Positions 44,447 through 53,946 of a DNA stretch of 64,000 nt are shown in pieces. This stretch comes from Desulfosediminicola flagellatus. Its GTDB lineage: Bacteria > Desulfobacterota > Desulfobulbia > Desulfobulbales > Desulfocapsaceae. The DNA lies in assembly GCF_005116655.2 (NCBI RefSeq), contig NZ_CP050698.1, forward strand, positions 6,094,501-6,158,500, given 5' to 3'. Position 1 is the stretch's first letter. Each line of letters opens with the position of its first letter. The notes beneath the pieces were generated by a model, which ran no database searches, was not told where the DNA came from, and worked only from the letters and a program-made list of their open reading frames with translations. The translations under genes were made by a program, and so were the position numbers.

Positions 44447-44465
44447 AATAAACAAAATACTGACT

Positions 44466-44516
44466 GGCCTGAAAATAAAACAGGCCGCTGTAGAGTTATT
44501 ACACTTCACAGCGACC
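44466..44516 (-). terminator. Terminator region of the RNase P RNA transcript
   Basis: On the minus strand a 9-bp stem (ACAGCGACC at 44508-44516 with GGCCGCTGT at 44483-44491, one G-U) is followed by a T-rich stretch (TTTTATTTT). That stretch is itself the loop of a small GGCCTG/CAGGCC hairpin (44466-44486). Confidence 0.6.
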
Positions 44517-44527
44517 TTTTAAAAAAT

Positions 44528-44876
44528 GGAGTGGACTATAAGCCGAATTCTGTACCTCTTGCGAGGCCATGATCATTTAACTGGGATGTTGATTGCTCAA
44601 CACCTCTTGCAACCTACCCGGAGATTTCGGGCGGGCAGCCCTCAAACATCTCCCTATTTGGTCTTGCTCTGGATGGGGTTTACCATGCCTCTCTTGTCAC
44701 CAAGAGAGCGGTGAGCTCTTACCTCGCCGTTTCACCCTTACCTGATAAAATCAGGCGGTTTAATTTCTGTGGCACTTTCCCCCGGTCACCCGGAGTTCGT
44801 GTTACGAACCATCCTGCCCTGTAGAGTTCGGACTTTCCTCACCGGGATAAACCCGGTGCGACCATGCATCCACTCC
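44528..44876 (-). ncRNA. rnpB: RNase P RNA (bacterial class A)
   Basis: About 349 bases on the minus strand. Conserved blocks are present in order: the P1 5' strand GGAGTGGA pairing with TCCACTCC at the 3' end, GAGGAAAGTCCGAAC, GGCAGGATGGTTCGTAACAC, GGGTGACCGGGGGAAAGTGC, GGTAAACCCCATC and, near the end, ACAGAATTCGGCTTATAGTC. This ribozyme cleaves the 5' leader from precursor tRNAs. It starts about 20 bases after the zinc-ribbon gene on the same strand and may be processed from that transcript. Confidence 0.95.
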
Positions 44877-44895
44877 AAAGTCGTACTTTTTTTAA

Positions 44896-45606
44896 TTACT
44901 CTGGTGCCTGATGATATACTATCCTCTGACAAGAAGGACATTCAAGCATCTGATCGCCTTTAAGCAGAATATTGTACTTCTGCGGTGGCAGAGACATAAA
45001 GCAACCCTGGCAAACACCCTGTAGAACATTAGCAACAGCAAGGCCGTTTCTATGCGCTCTGAGAGTATCGTATTTCTTGAGGAGTCTCGCTTCGATAGTC
45101 TTAGCTTGGTTCTGGCGCTCAGAATCTTTGCTTTTCTTGCCTTTGTTGATGGCTTCGATAGCAGCGCGAACTTTTTCTTTTTCTTCCTCGACCAGAACTT
45201 TTTCACCTTTGAGGAGGTTTTTCTCTTCCTCAATCTGAGCGATCAGGGTCTCAATCTTCTCCATGAGAGCAACGATTTTTTCTTCGTTCTCTTTAACGTT
45301 CTTCTTGCCGTCTTCGATTTCCTTCAAGAGGGCAGTCTGCTCACGACCGGTCTGAACCTGCATCATCTTGGACTGACGGTCCTTGACGTGGTCCAATTTG
45401 TCATTTGCCAACCCTTCAAAATCACGCTTTTCTTTTTCTAAAGCTGAAATTTTTTCGGTAAGTTCGCTGATGTTCTGCTCGCGCTTTGCTAAAGCTGTGA
45501 TGCGTTCGTCAAGGGTGTTCTGTTCTGACTTGATCTCGTTATCGATAGTGTCGATCTGCAGATCAATGCCCTGAAGAATGATAAGTTGCGCTATATGCTC
45601 GTTCAA
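44896..45606 (-). CDS. Coiled-coil protein with C4 zinc ribbon (CT398/DUF164-like)
   Basis: A 236-residue protein. Residues about 10-170 are a long, highly charged coiled coil, and the C-terminus is a C4 zinc ribbon (CQGC and CPSC, about 20 residues apart). The family is widespread in bacteria and is often encoded beside Nif3 and RNase P RNA genes, as here; its molecular role is poorly defined, with nucleic-acid binding suggested by the ribbon. It begins 20 bases after the Nif3 gene on the same strand, so the two form an operon leading into rnpB. Confidence 0.85.
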   Translation of the reverse strand: MNEHIAQLIILQGIDLQIDTIDNEIKSEQNTLDERITALAKREQNISELTEKISALEKEKRDFEGLANDKLDHVKDRQSKMMQVQTGREQTALLKEIEDGKKNVKENEEKIVALMEKIETLIAQIEEEKNLLKGEKVLVEEEKEKVRAAIEAINKGKKSKDSERQNQAKTIEARLLKKYDTLRAHRNGLAVANVLQGVCQGCFMSLPPQKYNILLKGDQMLECPSCQRIVYHQAPE

Positions 45607-45626
45607 GATACTTCTCCTGTCTGGGG

Positions 45627-46460
45627 TTACTCTTGGGTAAGACTGTCTTCGTGCAGATAGACAAAAGGATGCTTTTCCCTCTCTGTCTGCAAAATTTCAA
45701 TTTTCCAATTATTGGCGTCGGCAAGGTTACCGATTTTCTGTGCCAGTAGTTGAACTGCAGCTTTTTCGGTGCCGTAATGCGTACCGTCAATAATGCAGAA
45801 ATCACGCTCTTCGGCCCAACGGGCAAAGTTGTGTTTTACTTCCGAGGTCAGATAGATATCTACGCCACTATTGTAGGCGACTTCGGTAAAGTCTGAGCAG
45901 CTGCCACCGCAGACGGCGACGCTTTTAACCTGTTCCGGTAATGGTCCTGCCACCTGGAGTGTCGGCAGGCCAAGCACCTTAAGTGCTTTTTTGATGAATT
46001 CTGATATTTCAACAGGTTGTTCGTATGATCCGATCCTGCCAAGGCCGGTTTTTTGTTCTGTGCATCCTGCTGATGGCAGCAGTGGAGAAAGGTTGCTAAG
46101 GCCGAGTGAAGTGGCGAGTATGTCGCTAACCCCTTCGGCTGCACTGTCCAGATTGGTGTGACAGGAAATAATTGATATGTGGTTACTGAGAGCTTTTTCG
46201 AGAATCTTGCCTTCGGGGGTGGCGGTGTTGATGCTGGGGAGGGGGCGGAAAATTACTGGGTGGTGGGTGAGGATGGTATCTGCACCTTTCGATATGGCTT
46301 CATCGATTAAGGCGTTGGTAGCATCCAGCCCGATGAGCACTGATCGAACCTCTTGCTCGGGGTTACCAACCAGCAGACCGACATTGTCCCAGTCCTCTGC
46401 GAGGTTGAATGGTGCCTCCCGATCTAGCCCATTTAATATGTCCTTAATTGTAACTATCAT
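45627..46460 (-). CDS. Nif3-like dinuclear metal centre protein
   Basis: A 277-residue NIF3/YbgI family protein. Metal-binding residues appear in DNVGLLVG, THHPVIFR, SCHTNLD (the His and Asp that bridge the two metals) and near the end DGTHYGTEKAAV. Family members form toroidal hexamers and are annotated as GTP cyclohydrolase I type 2 or DNA-binding hydrolases, but the true substrate is unsettled. It has no PII-like insert, being shorter than the 370-residue version. It is co-directional with the zinc-ribbon protein downstream. Confidence 0.9.
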   Translation of the reverse strand: MIVTIKDILNGLDREAPFNLAEDWDNVGLLVGNPEQEVRSVLIGLDATNALIDEAISKGADTILTHHPVIFRPLPSINTATPEGKILEKALSNHISIISCHTNLDSAAEGVSDILATSLGLSNLSPLLPSAGCTEQKTGLGRIGSYEQPVEISEFIKKALKVLGLPTLQVAGPLPEQVKSVAVCGGSCSDFTEVAYNSGVDIYLTSEVKHNFARWAEERDFCIIDGTHYGTEKAAVQLLAQKIGNLADANNWKIEILQTEREKHPFVYLHEDSLTQE

Positions 46461-46490
46461 ATAAAAACTGTAGTAATATCAACCCTGCAA

Positions 46491-46525
46491 TAAAAAAAGG
46501 TACAACCCCTGTGGGTTGTACCTTT
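46491..46525 (-). terminator. Terminator of the tRNA-Met transcript
   Basis: A stem GGTACAACCC / GGGTTGTACC (46499-46508 and 46513-46522, 4-base loop) is followed on the minus strand by seven T residues. It lies between the tRNA gene and the Nif3 gene. Confidence 0.88.
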
Positions 46526-46664
46526 ATAATAACTCCGTCTGAAACGGGTATCTCTGCCCGAAGCGACGTTCGTAAAAAGGGGCGGTGTGTAATCCCCCCT
46601 TGTCTGTATGCAGTGTGTGTGTAATTCTCAAGGAACCGTGTTCGTGTAACCGATTTCATTGTAA

Positions 46665-46741
46665 TGGTGGGCGCAGTAGGACTCGAACCTACGACCGACC
46701 GGTTATGAGCCGGTGGCTCTAGCCAACTGAGCTATGCGCCC
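46665..46741 (-). tRNA. tRNA with CAT anticodon (elongator tRNA-Met, possibly tRNA-Ile2)
   Basis: A 77-base cloverleaf on the minus strand: acceptor GGGCGCA pairing with TGCGCCC, D-arm AGCTCAGTTGG, anticodon stem CCGG with CAT at 46705-46707, T-loop GGTTCGAGTCC, discriminator A and an encoded CCA end. A first base that pairs with position 72 excludes initiator tRNA. Elongator Met is the default reading; an Ile tRNA whose C34 is converted to lysidine cannot be excluded. Confidence 0.92.
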
Positions 46742-47395
46742 TCTGATAATGGAAACATACTATATAAAATAAAATAGCAAATAATGTCAACGAAAAACGT
46801 TGAGGGCGCAAAAATAATTTTTCGATTGAAAAGAATGTAGACTGTATTTTGTTCGAGTCAACATAAAAGGTGTTGCCGAGGATCGATAATTTACACTTTA
46901 AATATGATATCAATATATTCGTAATCAAAAAACATGAAATGTGTTGTGAGGGCAGGTAATAGCATTGCAGGCCGGGTACTAGGAGGCTGTCCGAGAATAG
47001 GAATTTTGGTTAAAATCGAGACATTTACAAAAAATAAGCACAGCCATATAAATGATATCGAAGTCTCATTTCATTCGCTTATCTGCGAGCATTGTTTTTT
47101 GAAAATTCCGAAGAGTTTGGGCAGATAGCGTAGACTTCGAAAGGCCATTGTCGGACAGCCTTCTGGAGCATTGCAAAGATAGAATTGGAGGGTTTCCATT
47201 ACATAACTGTCATGTTACTGGCGAAAAAAACAAGGAGACCTACAATATAATGGAAACCTGAGGGAATGTGCTATATCTTCAATAGGTTTTGTTTGCAATA
47301 CTTGATGAATCGAATTTTCAATAATCCCTGAACTGGTTTCCGGATTGGGGCTATTTATACATATTCCTGAGCTGTAATTTTAGTGAGGTTCTCGC
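46742..47395. other. Intergenic region with a palindromic repeat element
   Basis: About 650 bases without a credible gene. It contains the element at 46981-47164. A short frame at 46934-47128 lies inside that element and is not a gene. The rest is AT-rich and must hold the promoters of the tRNA gene and the peptidase gene. Confidence 0.5.
46981..47164. mobile_element. MITE-like palindromic repeat element, 184 bp
   Basis: The termini AGGAGGCTGTCCGAGAAT and ATTGTCGGACAGCCTTCT are inverted repeats with a few mismatches. An inner stem pairs CGAAGTCT and CGCTTATCTGC (about 47059-47085) with GCAGATAGCG and AGACTTCG (about 47121-47139), so the RNA or single strand could fold into a long interrupted hairpin. 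A related, shorter copy is at about 10897-11045. No transposase is encoded. Confidence 0.62.
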
Positions 47396-49249
47396 TTGAT
47401 ATATACCAATCTCCTGCTTTTTCTGGTCGCTGTTTTTCTCTTTACCATGGACGCTGTTCCTGAAGTGCCAATGCTCCCAGGCTGGTCGGCATTAATGATC
47501 TTTGTGTTTACTGTGGTAGGGCTTGACCGGCTCTGTGTCTATCAGTTCAGCAGATCGTCTACTCTTACATCGGCCGGATACTTCAGTGCAGAGAAACGAT
47601 TGTCGATAGCTTCTCTCCTGGTTTTCGGATTTGGTGCGTTGTATCTCTGTGATGCCAAATATTACCTCTCGATATTATCTTTGGGCGGCCATTTGCCGGC
47701 ACTGGTCAATGTCGGAGGTCTGGCGCTGTTTTTAGCCTACCTTTCAATTATGTGGCGGGTAGCGCGGAGAAATTACCAGCATGTTTTCGGGCGGAGTTAT
47801 CAGCCTCTTGGATTTATAATAAATAACGTAAAAGCTAATCTCCCTATAGTTCTTCCGTGGGTTGTGCTTTCTCTCTGCTACGACCTGCTGGCGCTTATCC
47901 CCTATCATCCTATTCAGGCTGTGCTCGCATCGCAGTGGGGAGACCTCGTGTTTTTCGTCATGTTTCTGCTCTTTGTGGTGCTGTTTTTTCCTCCACTCGT
48001 CCGTTGGTTATGGGGGTGTAGGCCGCTCCCGGAAGGTGACCTGAAAGATAAGCTGCAGCGGTTTTGCAAATCCCAGAACTTTAAGGCAGAGCTCTTTTTG
48101 TGGCCGCTTTTTGAGGGCAAGGTGTTGACCGCCGGAGTTATGGGATTGCTTCCCGGCCTGAGATATGTATTGCTTACTCCAGCAATAATCCAAACCATGA
48201 CAATGGAGGAACTTGAGTCAGTTATGGCCCATGAGATTGGCCATGTAAAGCGGTATCATCTGTTGCTTTACCTCATGCTTATCTGCGGGTTTAGCGTTTT
48301 TGCAGGACTGTTGGCTGCGCCATTTATCTATTTTGTACTTTCCCAGAATGTTGTCATTGATCAGATGGTTAACTTCGGAGTAAGCCCGGATACTGTTGAG
48401 ACGACTATGTATGGGGTCGTCATCCTTACTGCGCTTGTGATCTATTTCCGTTTTATTTTCGGTTACTTTATTAGAAACTTTGAACGACAGGCCGATCTGC
48501 ACGTGATATCCGCTGTTGGCACGGGCAGGGCACTTATTTCTGCGTTTGAAAAGATCTCGTATATGAGCGGGAATATCCGTGATGAGAAGAACTGGCATCA
48601 TTTCGGTATAGGAGAACGGATTGATTGCCTTGTCGAGGCTGAGCGTGAACCTGAAAAAAGTCGAAAACATGATATAAAGGTGCGTAACAGTCTCATTGGC
48701 TATGTAGCTGTTCTTGTGATAGCAATTGCGCTACTCGGTCAATATCCGACAGGGCAGCATCATCAGGAGTATAAAGAAAACTACACTTCAGCATACTTGA
48801 TAAAAAAAGCTGCAGATGAGCCTGAAAACCCTGCATGGCATCAGCTTTTAGCGACGTTTATGCTCAGTAAAAAAATGGAGGCCGAAGCACTTGCAGCGTA
48901 TGAAAAGGCATATAGTTTAGAGCCTGCCAATCCAAAACTGATGAATAACATTGCTTGGCTGTTAGTGACCAGTGAAGATCTGACTCTTCGTGATCCACTT
49001 AAGGCGCTGACCCTGGCTCGAACCGCTGCGACCCTAATGCCTCAAGGATATATTCTTGACACCCTGGCAACTGCCTATTGGGCTAACGGATTTATCGAAG
49101 AGGCTGTGGATGCTGAAAAGCAGGCAGCTTTTGCTGATCCCGGCCAGCGGAACTTTTATATGTCTCAGGCAGAGCGTTTTATGCGGGAAAGCTACGAGGA
49201 ATCGGTTTCACGCAAAGAATCAGAACAACAAAATGTAATAGAAGGATAA
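47396..49249 (+). CDS. Membrane M48-type metallopeptidase with C-terminal TPR region
   Basis: A 617-residue protein. Seven or more hydrophobic helices fill the first half. The zinc motif HEIGH lies in the VMAHEIGHVKRYH segment, and a downstream FERQAD supplies the third metal ligand (Glu), as in HtpX/Ste24 peptidases. A last TM helix near 440-460 is followed by two or three TPR-like helix pairs (about 475-600, with AYEKAYSLEPANPKLMNNIAW). It probably degrades or processes membrane or envelope proteins. The start is a TTG with GAGG seven bases upstream. The endonuclease IV gene follows after two bases. Confidence 0.88.
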   Translation: MIYTNLLLFLVAVFLFTMDAVPEVPMLPGWSALMIFVFTVVGLDRLCVYQFSRSSTLTSAGYFSAEKRLSIASLLVFGFGALYLCDAKYYLSILSLGGHLPALVNVGGLALFLAYLSIMWRVARRNYQHVFGRSYQPLGFIINNVKANLPIVLPWVVLSLCYDLLALIPYHPIQAVLASQWGDLVFFVMFLLFVVLFFPPLVRWLWGCRPLPEGDLKDKLQRFCKSQNFKAELFLWPLFEGKVLTAGVMGLLPGLRYVLLTPAIIQTMTMEELESVMAHEIGHVKRYHLLLYLMLICGFSVFAGLLAAPFIYFVLSQNVVIDQMVNFGVSPDTVETTMYGVVILTALVIYFRFIFGYFIRNFERQADLHVISAVGTGRALISAFEKISYMSGNIRDEKNWHHFGIGERIDCLVEAEREPEKSRKHDIKVRNSLIGYVAVLVIAIALLGQYPTGQHHQEYKENYTSAYLIKKAADEPENPAWHQLLATFMLSKKMEAEALAAYEKAYSLEPANPKLMNNIAWLLVTSEDLTLRDPLKALTLARTAATLMPQGYILDTLATAYWANGFIEEAVDAEKQAAFADPGQRNFYMSQAERFMRESYEESVSRKESEQQNVIEG

Positions 49250-49251
49250 CG

Positions 49252-50100
49252 ATGGCATTATTTGGTGCACACGAATCGGTAGCTGGCGGATTATATAAGG
49301 CATTTGAACGAATTGACAGTGTTGGTGGTGAGTCGCTGCAGATATTCACCCGCAATCAGCGGCAGTGGAAACCTAAACCGTTAACTCAGGATGAGATTAC
49401 ATGTTTTAAAGAAGCCCAGGAAAAGCATAATGCCATGCCCGTTGCGTCCCATGGATCGTATTTAATCAATCTGGCAACAGCTAAAGATGAGTTGCTGGCA
49501 AAATCGATAGACGCGCTTGAACTGGAGCTTGAACGATGCAGTCTGCTTGGTGTTCCCTATGTTGTACTTCATCCTGGCTCCCATGGCGGCGATGGTGTTG
49601 AGGCCGGTCTTGAGCGATTTGTTGCAGGTATGGATAATGCGCTTGAATCTGGATATGATGATGTAATGCTCCTTATTGAGACAACAGCAGGGCAGGGAAC
49701 AGGGTTGGGCAGCGCTTTTAATGAGATTGCCTATATTCGGGAGCATTCACGTTTCGCGCATAAAATAGGTGTCTGTGTTGATACCTGCCATATTTTTGCT
49801 GCGGGTTATGATCTTCGCTCACCTGAAGCCTATGAAAAAACGATTGGTGAGTTAGAGAGCACCATTGGGCTTGAGCATATAAAATTCTTTCACCTAAACG
49901 ACTCAAAAAAAGAATGTGGGTGCAGAGTGGATCGTCACGAGCACATAGGTAAAGGCGCAATCGGTCTTGAAGGTTTTAAGAATCTGGTCAACGATTCCCG
50001 GTTTGCCGAGCTACCCATGACACTTGAAACGCCAAAAGGAGAAGATCTGGCCGAGGACCGCGAGAATATCGAAGTTTTACGCGGGCTGATTGAAGGGTAG
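49252..50100 (+). CDS. nfo: Endonuclease IV (AP endonuclease)
   Basis: A 282-residue TIM-barrel enzyme of normal Nfo length. Zinc-ligand motifs are in place: ASHGSYLINLA, VLHPGSH, LLIETTAGQGTGLG, VCVDTCHIFAAGYD, HLNDSKKE, DRHEHIGKG and LETPKG. It cleaves the DNA backbone 5' of abasic sites in base excision repair and needs three zinc ions. GAAGGA lies upstream of the ATG. It is tightly linked to the M48 peptidase gene and probably co-transcribed, although no functional link is obvious. Confidence 0.96.
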   Translation: MALFGAHESVAGGLYKAFERIDSVGGESLQIFTRNQRQWKPKPLTQDEITCFKEAQEKHNAMPVASHGSYLINLATAKDELLAKSIDALELELERCSLLGVPYVVLHPGSHGGDGVEAGLERFVAGMDNALESGYDDVMLLIETTAGQGTGLGSAFNEIAYIREHSRFAHKIGVCVDTCHIFAAGYDLRSPEAYEKTIGELESTIGLEHIKFFHLNDSKKECGCRVDRHEHIGKGAIGLEGFKNLVNDSRFAELPMTLETPKGEDLAEDRENIEVLRGLIEG

Positions 50101-50371
50101 ATTTGGGTCTTCTGGGGCCTTGTCAGCTTAACTCCTTTATTTGTTTGTCGAAGTGCATTGCAAAATAGAATAATGGATGTTTACTATAGTGATGATTTTG
50201 TAATCACATGATAACGCTATAGTATTTAAAATAATCCCTTAATCCGGAGTTGATAATTCTCAGTAGCAGTTCGACTGCAAAAAAAATCAGGTGGCAGGTA
50301 TGTTAAAAGCCCTGTCCACACTGCTGGTTCAAAAAACGGGCTGCTGATGTGAAACTTCTTCAAGGTATATT

Positions 50372-52171
50372 ATGCAACTTCTTAACAGTGATGCGCTTCT
50401 CGACATTCTTCAGCGTCACCGCAAAATAAGCGCCAAGCAACGACAGTTTATTACTCTTGAAAAAGGTAAGCAGCGCCAGAAACTGTTGCGATTTGCCCAG
50501 AAAAACAAGGTAAAAGAGAGAGTCAGTCCTGATCTGGTTGAGGTCATTGTTTCATTCCAGATGCATATACCCGGCACCAAAGATTTGCTGGATGAAGAAA
50601 CCATCATGCGCACGGTGGCTAAAGAGACGGGGATGGCGTTCAAAAAGCTTGATCCTCTCGATCTCGATATGGATATTGTCACCAAGACGATTCCGCGCAA
50701 CTTTGCAATACGTCAGTTGATTTTACCCATCGGAATGGCAGATGGCGTACTTGAGATGGCTGTTTATCACCCGGATTGTCAACCTGTCCTTACAGATATC
50801 GAGCAGGCCAATCAGGTAAGTATCAGGGCGGTTATATCCACCAAGTCTGATATTCAGCGTATTATTGGTGAGTTTTTCGGGTTTCAAAAATCGATCAGTG
50901 CAGCGGAAGATCAGTTCGGTATTTCTGACGCCTCAAGCGCTTCGGTTGATATTGGCAACCTCGAGCGATATGTAAAGATCTCGTCAGCTAAAGATCTGAC
51001 ATCCTCTGACCAGCATATCAAGAGTGCGGTCAACCATCTCTTTAACTATGCGCTTGAACAAAGGGCCAGTGATATTCATATTGAGCCAAAGCGTAGCCAG
51101 ACCCTTGTCCGCTTTAGGATTGATGGTGCATTGCATACGATCTATAAGCTGCCAAAGGCGGTTCACTCGGCAGTAACCTCGCGTATAAAATTTCTGGCCC
51201 GGCTCGATATAGCTGAGAAGCGGCGACCGCAGGATGGCCGAATTAAGCTTGGTGTTAAGGCGGAAAAAGATGTTGAGGTGAGGGTTTCGACAGTACCGGT
51301 TTCATTTGGTGAGAAGACCGTTATGCGTATCCTTGACCCGGATGTAATCTTTCAGGATGTTGAGCAGCTCGGTTTTTCAAAACACGATCTCTCTGTCTAC
51401 AATTCGTTTATCGGCTCGCCTCACGGGATAGTGCTGGTTACCGGACCGACAGGTAGTGGTAAGTCTACTACGCTCTATTCGACCCTGAAAAAAATTGCTA
51501 CACCCGAGAAAAATATTGTAACGGTGGAAGACCCGGTTGAGATGGTGCACGAAGAGTTTAACCAGATTTCGGTGCAACCGCTTATTGACGTGACCTTTTC
51601 AACAATTTTGCGTAATATCCTGCGCCAGGATCCGGACATCATCATGATAGGTGAGATTCGTGACCATGATACCGCAGCTCATGCGGTGCAGGCGGCAATG
51701 ACAGGACATCTTGTATTTTCGACCCTGCATACCAATGATGCAGTTTCATCGATTATACGGTTGCAGGATCTTGGTCTACAGCCATTTATGATTGCTTCAA
51801 CGCTTCTTGGCTGCATGGCCCAGCGACTGGTGAAGACCATCTGCCCTGATTGCAAGACAAGCTTTGAGATAGACAGTGCCGAGTTGCTGAGGATGGGTTT
51901 TCCTACCACGGAGAGCGGCAAGATGACGCTCTATAAAGGCGAAGGTTGTCGATTATGCCGCGGCACAGGGTATCGTGGCAGGTGTGGAGTTTTTGAGATT
52001 TTCCCGTTTTCCTCTGAGATTAAGCGAATGACTGCGGCAAGTGAATCGAGTACGGAGTTGAGAAAAGTTGCAATCCGGGAAGGAATGACTACATTACGCG
52101 AGGACGCGTGGAGAAAAGTACGTGAAGGTATCACTACGCTTGAAGAAGCGATACGCGTAACGTCAGAGTAA
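50372..52171 (+). CDS. Type II secretion / type IV pilus assembly ATPase (GspE/PilB family)
   Basis: A 599-residue hexameric motor ATPase. The N-terminal MshEN-type domain covers about 1-160. The ATPase has Walker A GPTGSGKST, an Asp box, Walker B-type LRQDPDIIMIGEIRD, and the His box GHLVFSTLHTNDA. A tetracysteine zinc element (CPDCK and CRLCRGTGYRGRCG) sits near 490-530, typical of GspE and PilB. No other pilus or secretion genes flank it, so whether it drives a pilus or a type II system cannot be told. AAGG precedes the ATG. The preceding 270 bases show nothing notable. Confidence 0.93.
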   Translation: MQLLNSDALLDILQRHRKISAKQRQFITLEKGKQRQKLLRFAQKNKVKERVSPDLVEVIVSFQMHIPGTKDLLDEETIMRTVAKETGMAFKKLDPLDLDMDIVTKTIPRNFAIRQLILPIGMADGVLEMAVYHPDCQPVLTDIEQANQVSIRAVISTKSDIQRIIGEFFGFQKSISAAEDQFGISDASSASVDIGNLERYVKISSAKDLTSSDQHIKSAVNHLFNYALEQRASDIHIEPKRSQTLVRFRIDGALHTIYKLPKAVHSAVTSRIKFLARLDIAEKRRPQDGRIKLGVKAEKDVEVRVSTVPVSFGEKTVMRILDPDVIFQDVEQLGFSKHDLSVYNSFIGSPHGIVLVTGPTGSGKSTTLYSTLKKIATPEKNIVTVEDPVEMVHEEFNQISVQPLIDVTFSTILRNILRQDPDIIMIGEIRDHDTAAHAVQAAMTGHLVFSTLHTNDAVSSIIRLQDLGLQPFMIASTLLGCMAQRLVKTICPDCKTSFEIDSAELLRMGFPTTESGKMTLYKGEGCRLCRGTGYRGRCGVFEIFPFSSEIKRMTAASESSTELRKVAIREGMTTLREDAWRKVREGITTLEEAIRVTSE

Positions 52172-52216
52172 GACTGGGAATGAGAGGCAGGGAATCAAGG
52201 AGATAAGAGCTTCGGT

Positions 52217-52678
52217 ATGAAAATAGTTTGTCAAAATAAAAAAGCATATCACGAGTACCATATCGATGCAAAATTCGAAGCTGGAATGGTACTGACCGGT
52301 CCTGAGGTGAAATCCTTGAGAGCAGGAAAGGCCAACATGCGTGACGGCTATGTGCAGATAGATGATCGCGGTGAACTAAAGATGTTTAACGTTCACATCT
52401 CGCAATATTCGTATGCCACCCATAACCCGAATGAGCCGATGCGCGCGCGCAAGCTCCTGATGCATAAACGGGAAATAAAGAAGCTGATTGGAAAATTACA
52501 AGAGAAAGGCCTTGCCCTGATCCCATTAAAGATTTACTTTATAGAGAACGGAAAAGCTAAAGTAGAACTTGGGCTGGCCCGGGGTAAAAAACAATATGAC
52601 AAGCGGGCTACGTTAAAACAACGTGATAGCGACCGCGATATCCAGCGCGTCATGCGCCGGGGTAGTTTAGGATCTTAG
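52217..52678 (+). CDS. smpB: SsrA-binding protein
   Basis: A 153-residue SmpB, with the expected N-terminal KIVCQNKKAYHEYHIDAKFE, GLVLTG-like MVLTGPEVKSLR, and the basic C-terminal tail (KKQYDKRATLKQRDSDRD) that enters the ribosomal decoding channel. It delivers tmRNA to stalled ribosomes. The ssrA gene itself begins 84 bases downstream, so protein and RNA partner are linked here. AGGAG lies 14 bases before the ATG, slightly farther than usual. Confidence 0.96.
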   Translation: MKIVCQNKKAYHEYHIDAKFEAGMVLTGPEVKSLRAGKANMRDGYVQIDDRGELKMFNVHISQYSYATHNPNEPMRARKLLMHKREIKKLIGKLQEKGLALIPLKIYFIENGKAKVELGLARGKKQYDKRATLKQRDSDRDIQRVMRRGSLGS

Positions 52679-52762
52679 ACGTTCTTTTTAATGTATTAAA
52701 AAGAGTTTCTGCAAGATGCTTATCCCACTCAGTTGGGATTGAATTTGATCTTTTAGATTATT

Positions 52763-53129
52763 GGGGACGAAACGGATTCGACGGGGATGTGTAAGCTCGT
52801 CGTTGCATGCCGAGCTTTCTGTTTGCTCGTAAAACCGACAGTAAAACAATTATAATCGCCGACGATTATAACTACGCAGTAGCAGCTTAATAACCTGCTT
52901 ACCGCCGTCCACCCAGTCTTTGCCCGTAAGACTGGATCTGGGCGCCGACTCAACGGGCTGGCTTTCGCTAATGGTGTCTGTACTTTAGCTGGCGAGATCT
53001 TCATAGACTAGTGTTAGGCTGCTTTGTTTCCGCAGCAATCCTAATGCGAAACTTAAGCCGGGAACTAAGCATGTAGATGCGAGAGGGGAGCATTTGCGGA
53101 CGCGGGTTCGACTCCCGCCGTCTCCACCA
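52763..53129 (+). ncRNA. ssrA: tmRNA
   Basis: About 367 bases from GGGGACGAAACGGATTCGAC to the 3' CCA. The ends form the tRNA-like domain (GGGGAC pairing with GTCTCC, T-arm GGGTTCGACTCCC). The tag reading frame at 52858-52890 encodes ADDYNYAVAA followed by TAA TAA; the AVAA-like end directs tagged proteins to ClpXP and related proteases. It rescues stalled ribosomes together with SmpB, encoded just upstream. Confidence 0.97.
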
Positions 53130-53134
53130 ATTAG

Positions 53135-53181
53135 AAAAGCCGAAATTAATCATTTCTTATGTGATTGATTTCGGCTTTTTT
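53135..53181 (+). terminator. Rho-independent terminator of ssrA
   Basis: An 18-bp stem (53135-53152 with 53162-53179, one G-T pair) starts five bases after the tmRNA CCA end and runs into a T6 tract. Confidence 0.92.
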
Positions 53182-53465
53182 GGGTTTGTACGCTTTTTAC
53201 CCCACTAATCCCTCTAGCCCGAATGCCAAATTATTTCCCCATATCTTAAATTCATCCTCACCACATTCTCTACGAATTTTTAAGCCAAAAAATCGTCAAT
53301 AACCTAAAATTACAAAGGTTACAAAGGCAAGTGTCAACAGATATAATTGGTTGCAGTGACGGCTTTAGGGTGTTAGGTTTTGGTGGTAATCGGATAGTTC
53401 TCCCTCTTTATTTTTACATACAGATACTGAATACTTCTAATCTTCGATTGTTGTGAAGAGGAGCC

Positions 53466-53811
53466 ATGAATACACCAGGGTATCTTTTCAAGTCTAAGCT
53501 CTGGTCTGTATTGTGTTGGTTGTTCTGTAGTATTTTCTTACCTGATCCCGAGTCTGTCTGTGCTGATCTCGCTCAGTCTACATTAGCTATCGTCAATTGG
53601 GGTATTGCTGTCACAGAGCGAACTGCTAATATTTTTCAGTTACAATACCAATGATGAGGGCATCAGTAGCTTTGTGGCTATGCCTTTTTTCAATGCGAGG
53701 AAAGGGAAAATAAACGTGAGCTCTCAATCTTGCATATTTTCTGGTAGGCCTTTAACCGATAAATTTTTCGGGTTCCCGCTTACTATCTGCCTTACCCCTG
53801 GCTTTATATGA
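53466..53811 (+). pseudogene. Possible small secreted protein, apparently frameshifted
   Basis: GAGGAG six bases before the ATG at 53466 opens a frame with a signal-peptide-like start (KLWSVLCWLFCSIFLP, then a polar region) that stops at 53652-53654. Just before this, the +1 frame continues as SYNTNDEGISSFVAMPFFN and runs to about 53811. Switching frame at the T5 run near 53632-53636 joins the two halves into a product of about 115 residues. It may be a decayed gene, a sequencing error in the homopolymer, or two chance frames. I recognise no family. The rest of 53182-53946 shows no other gene. Confidence 0.35.
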
Positions 53812-53946
53812 CATTGGGATTCTAATGTTCAGGACTCAATCAGGGGTATGTTATTACTATTAAGGTGTATTATATTTTTACCTGGTCGGTGAAAAGTGTA
53901 AATATCATCGCCAAAAACATCATCTCGATTTAGATAAAAGGAAGCA

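Noticed and set aside
46934..47128. 64-codon frame downstream of the tRNA
   Set aside because: Most of it lies inside the 46981-47164 repeat element and has no ribosome binding site.
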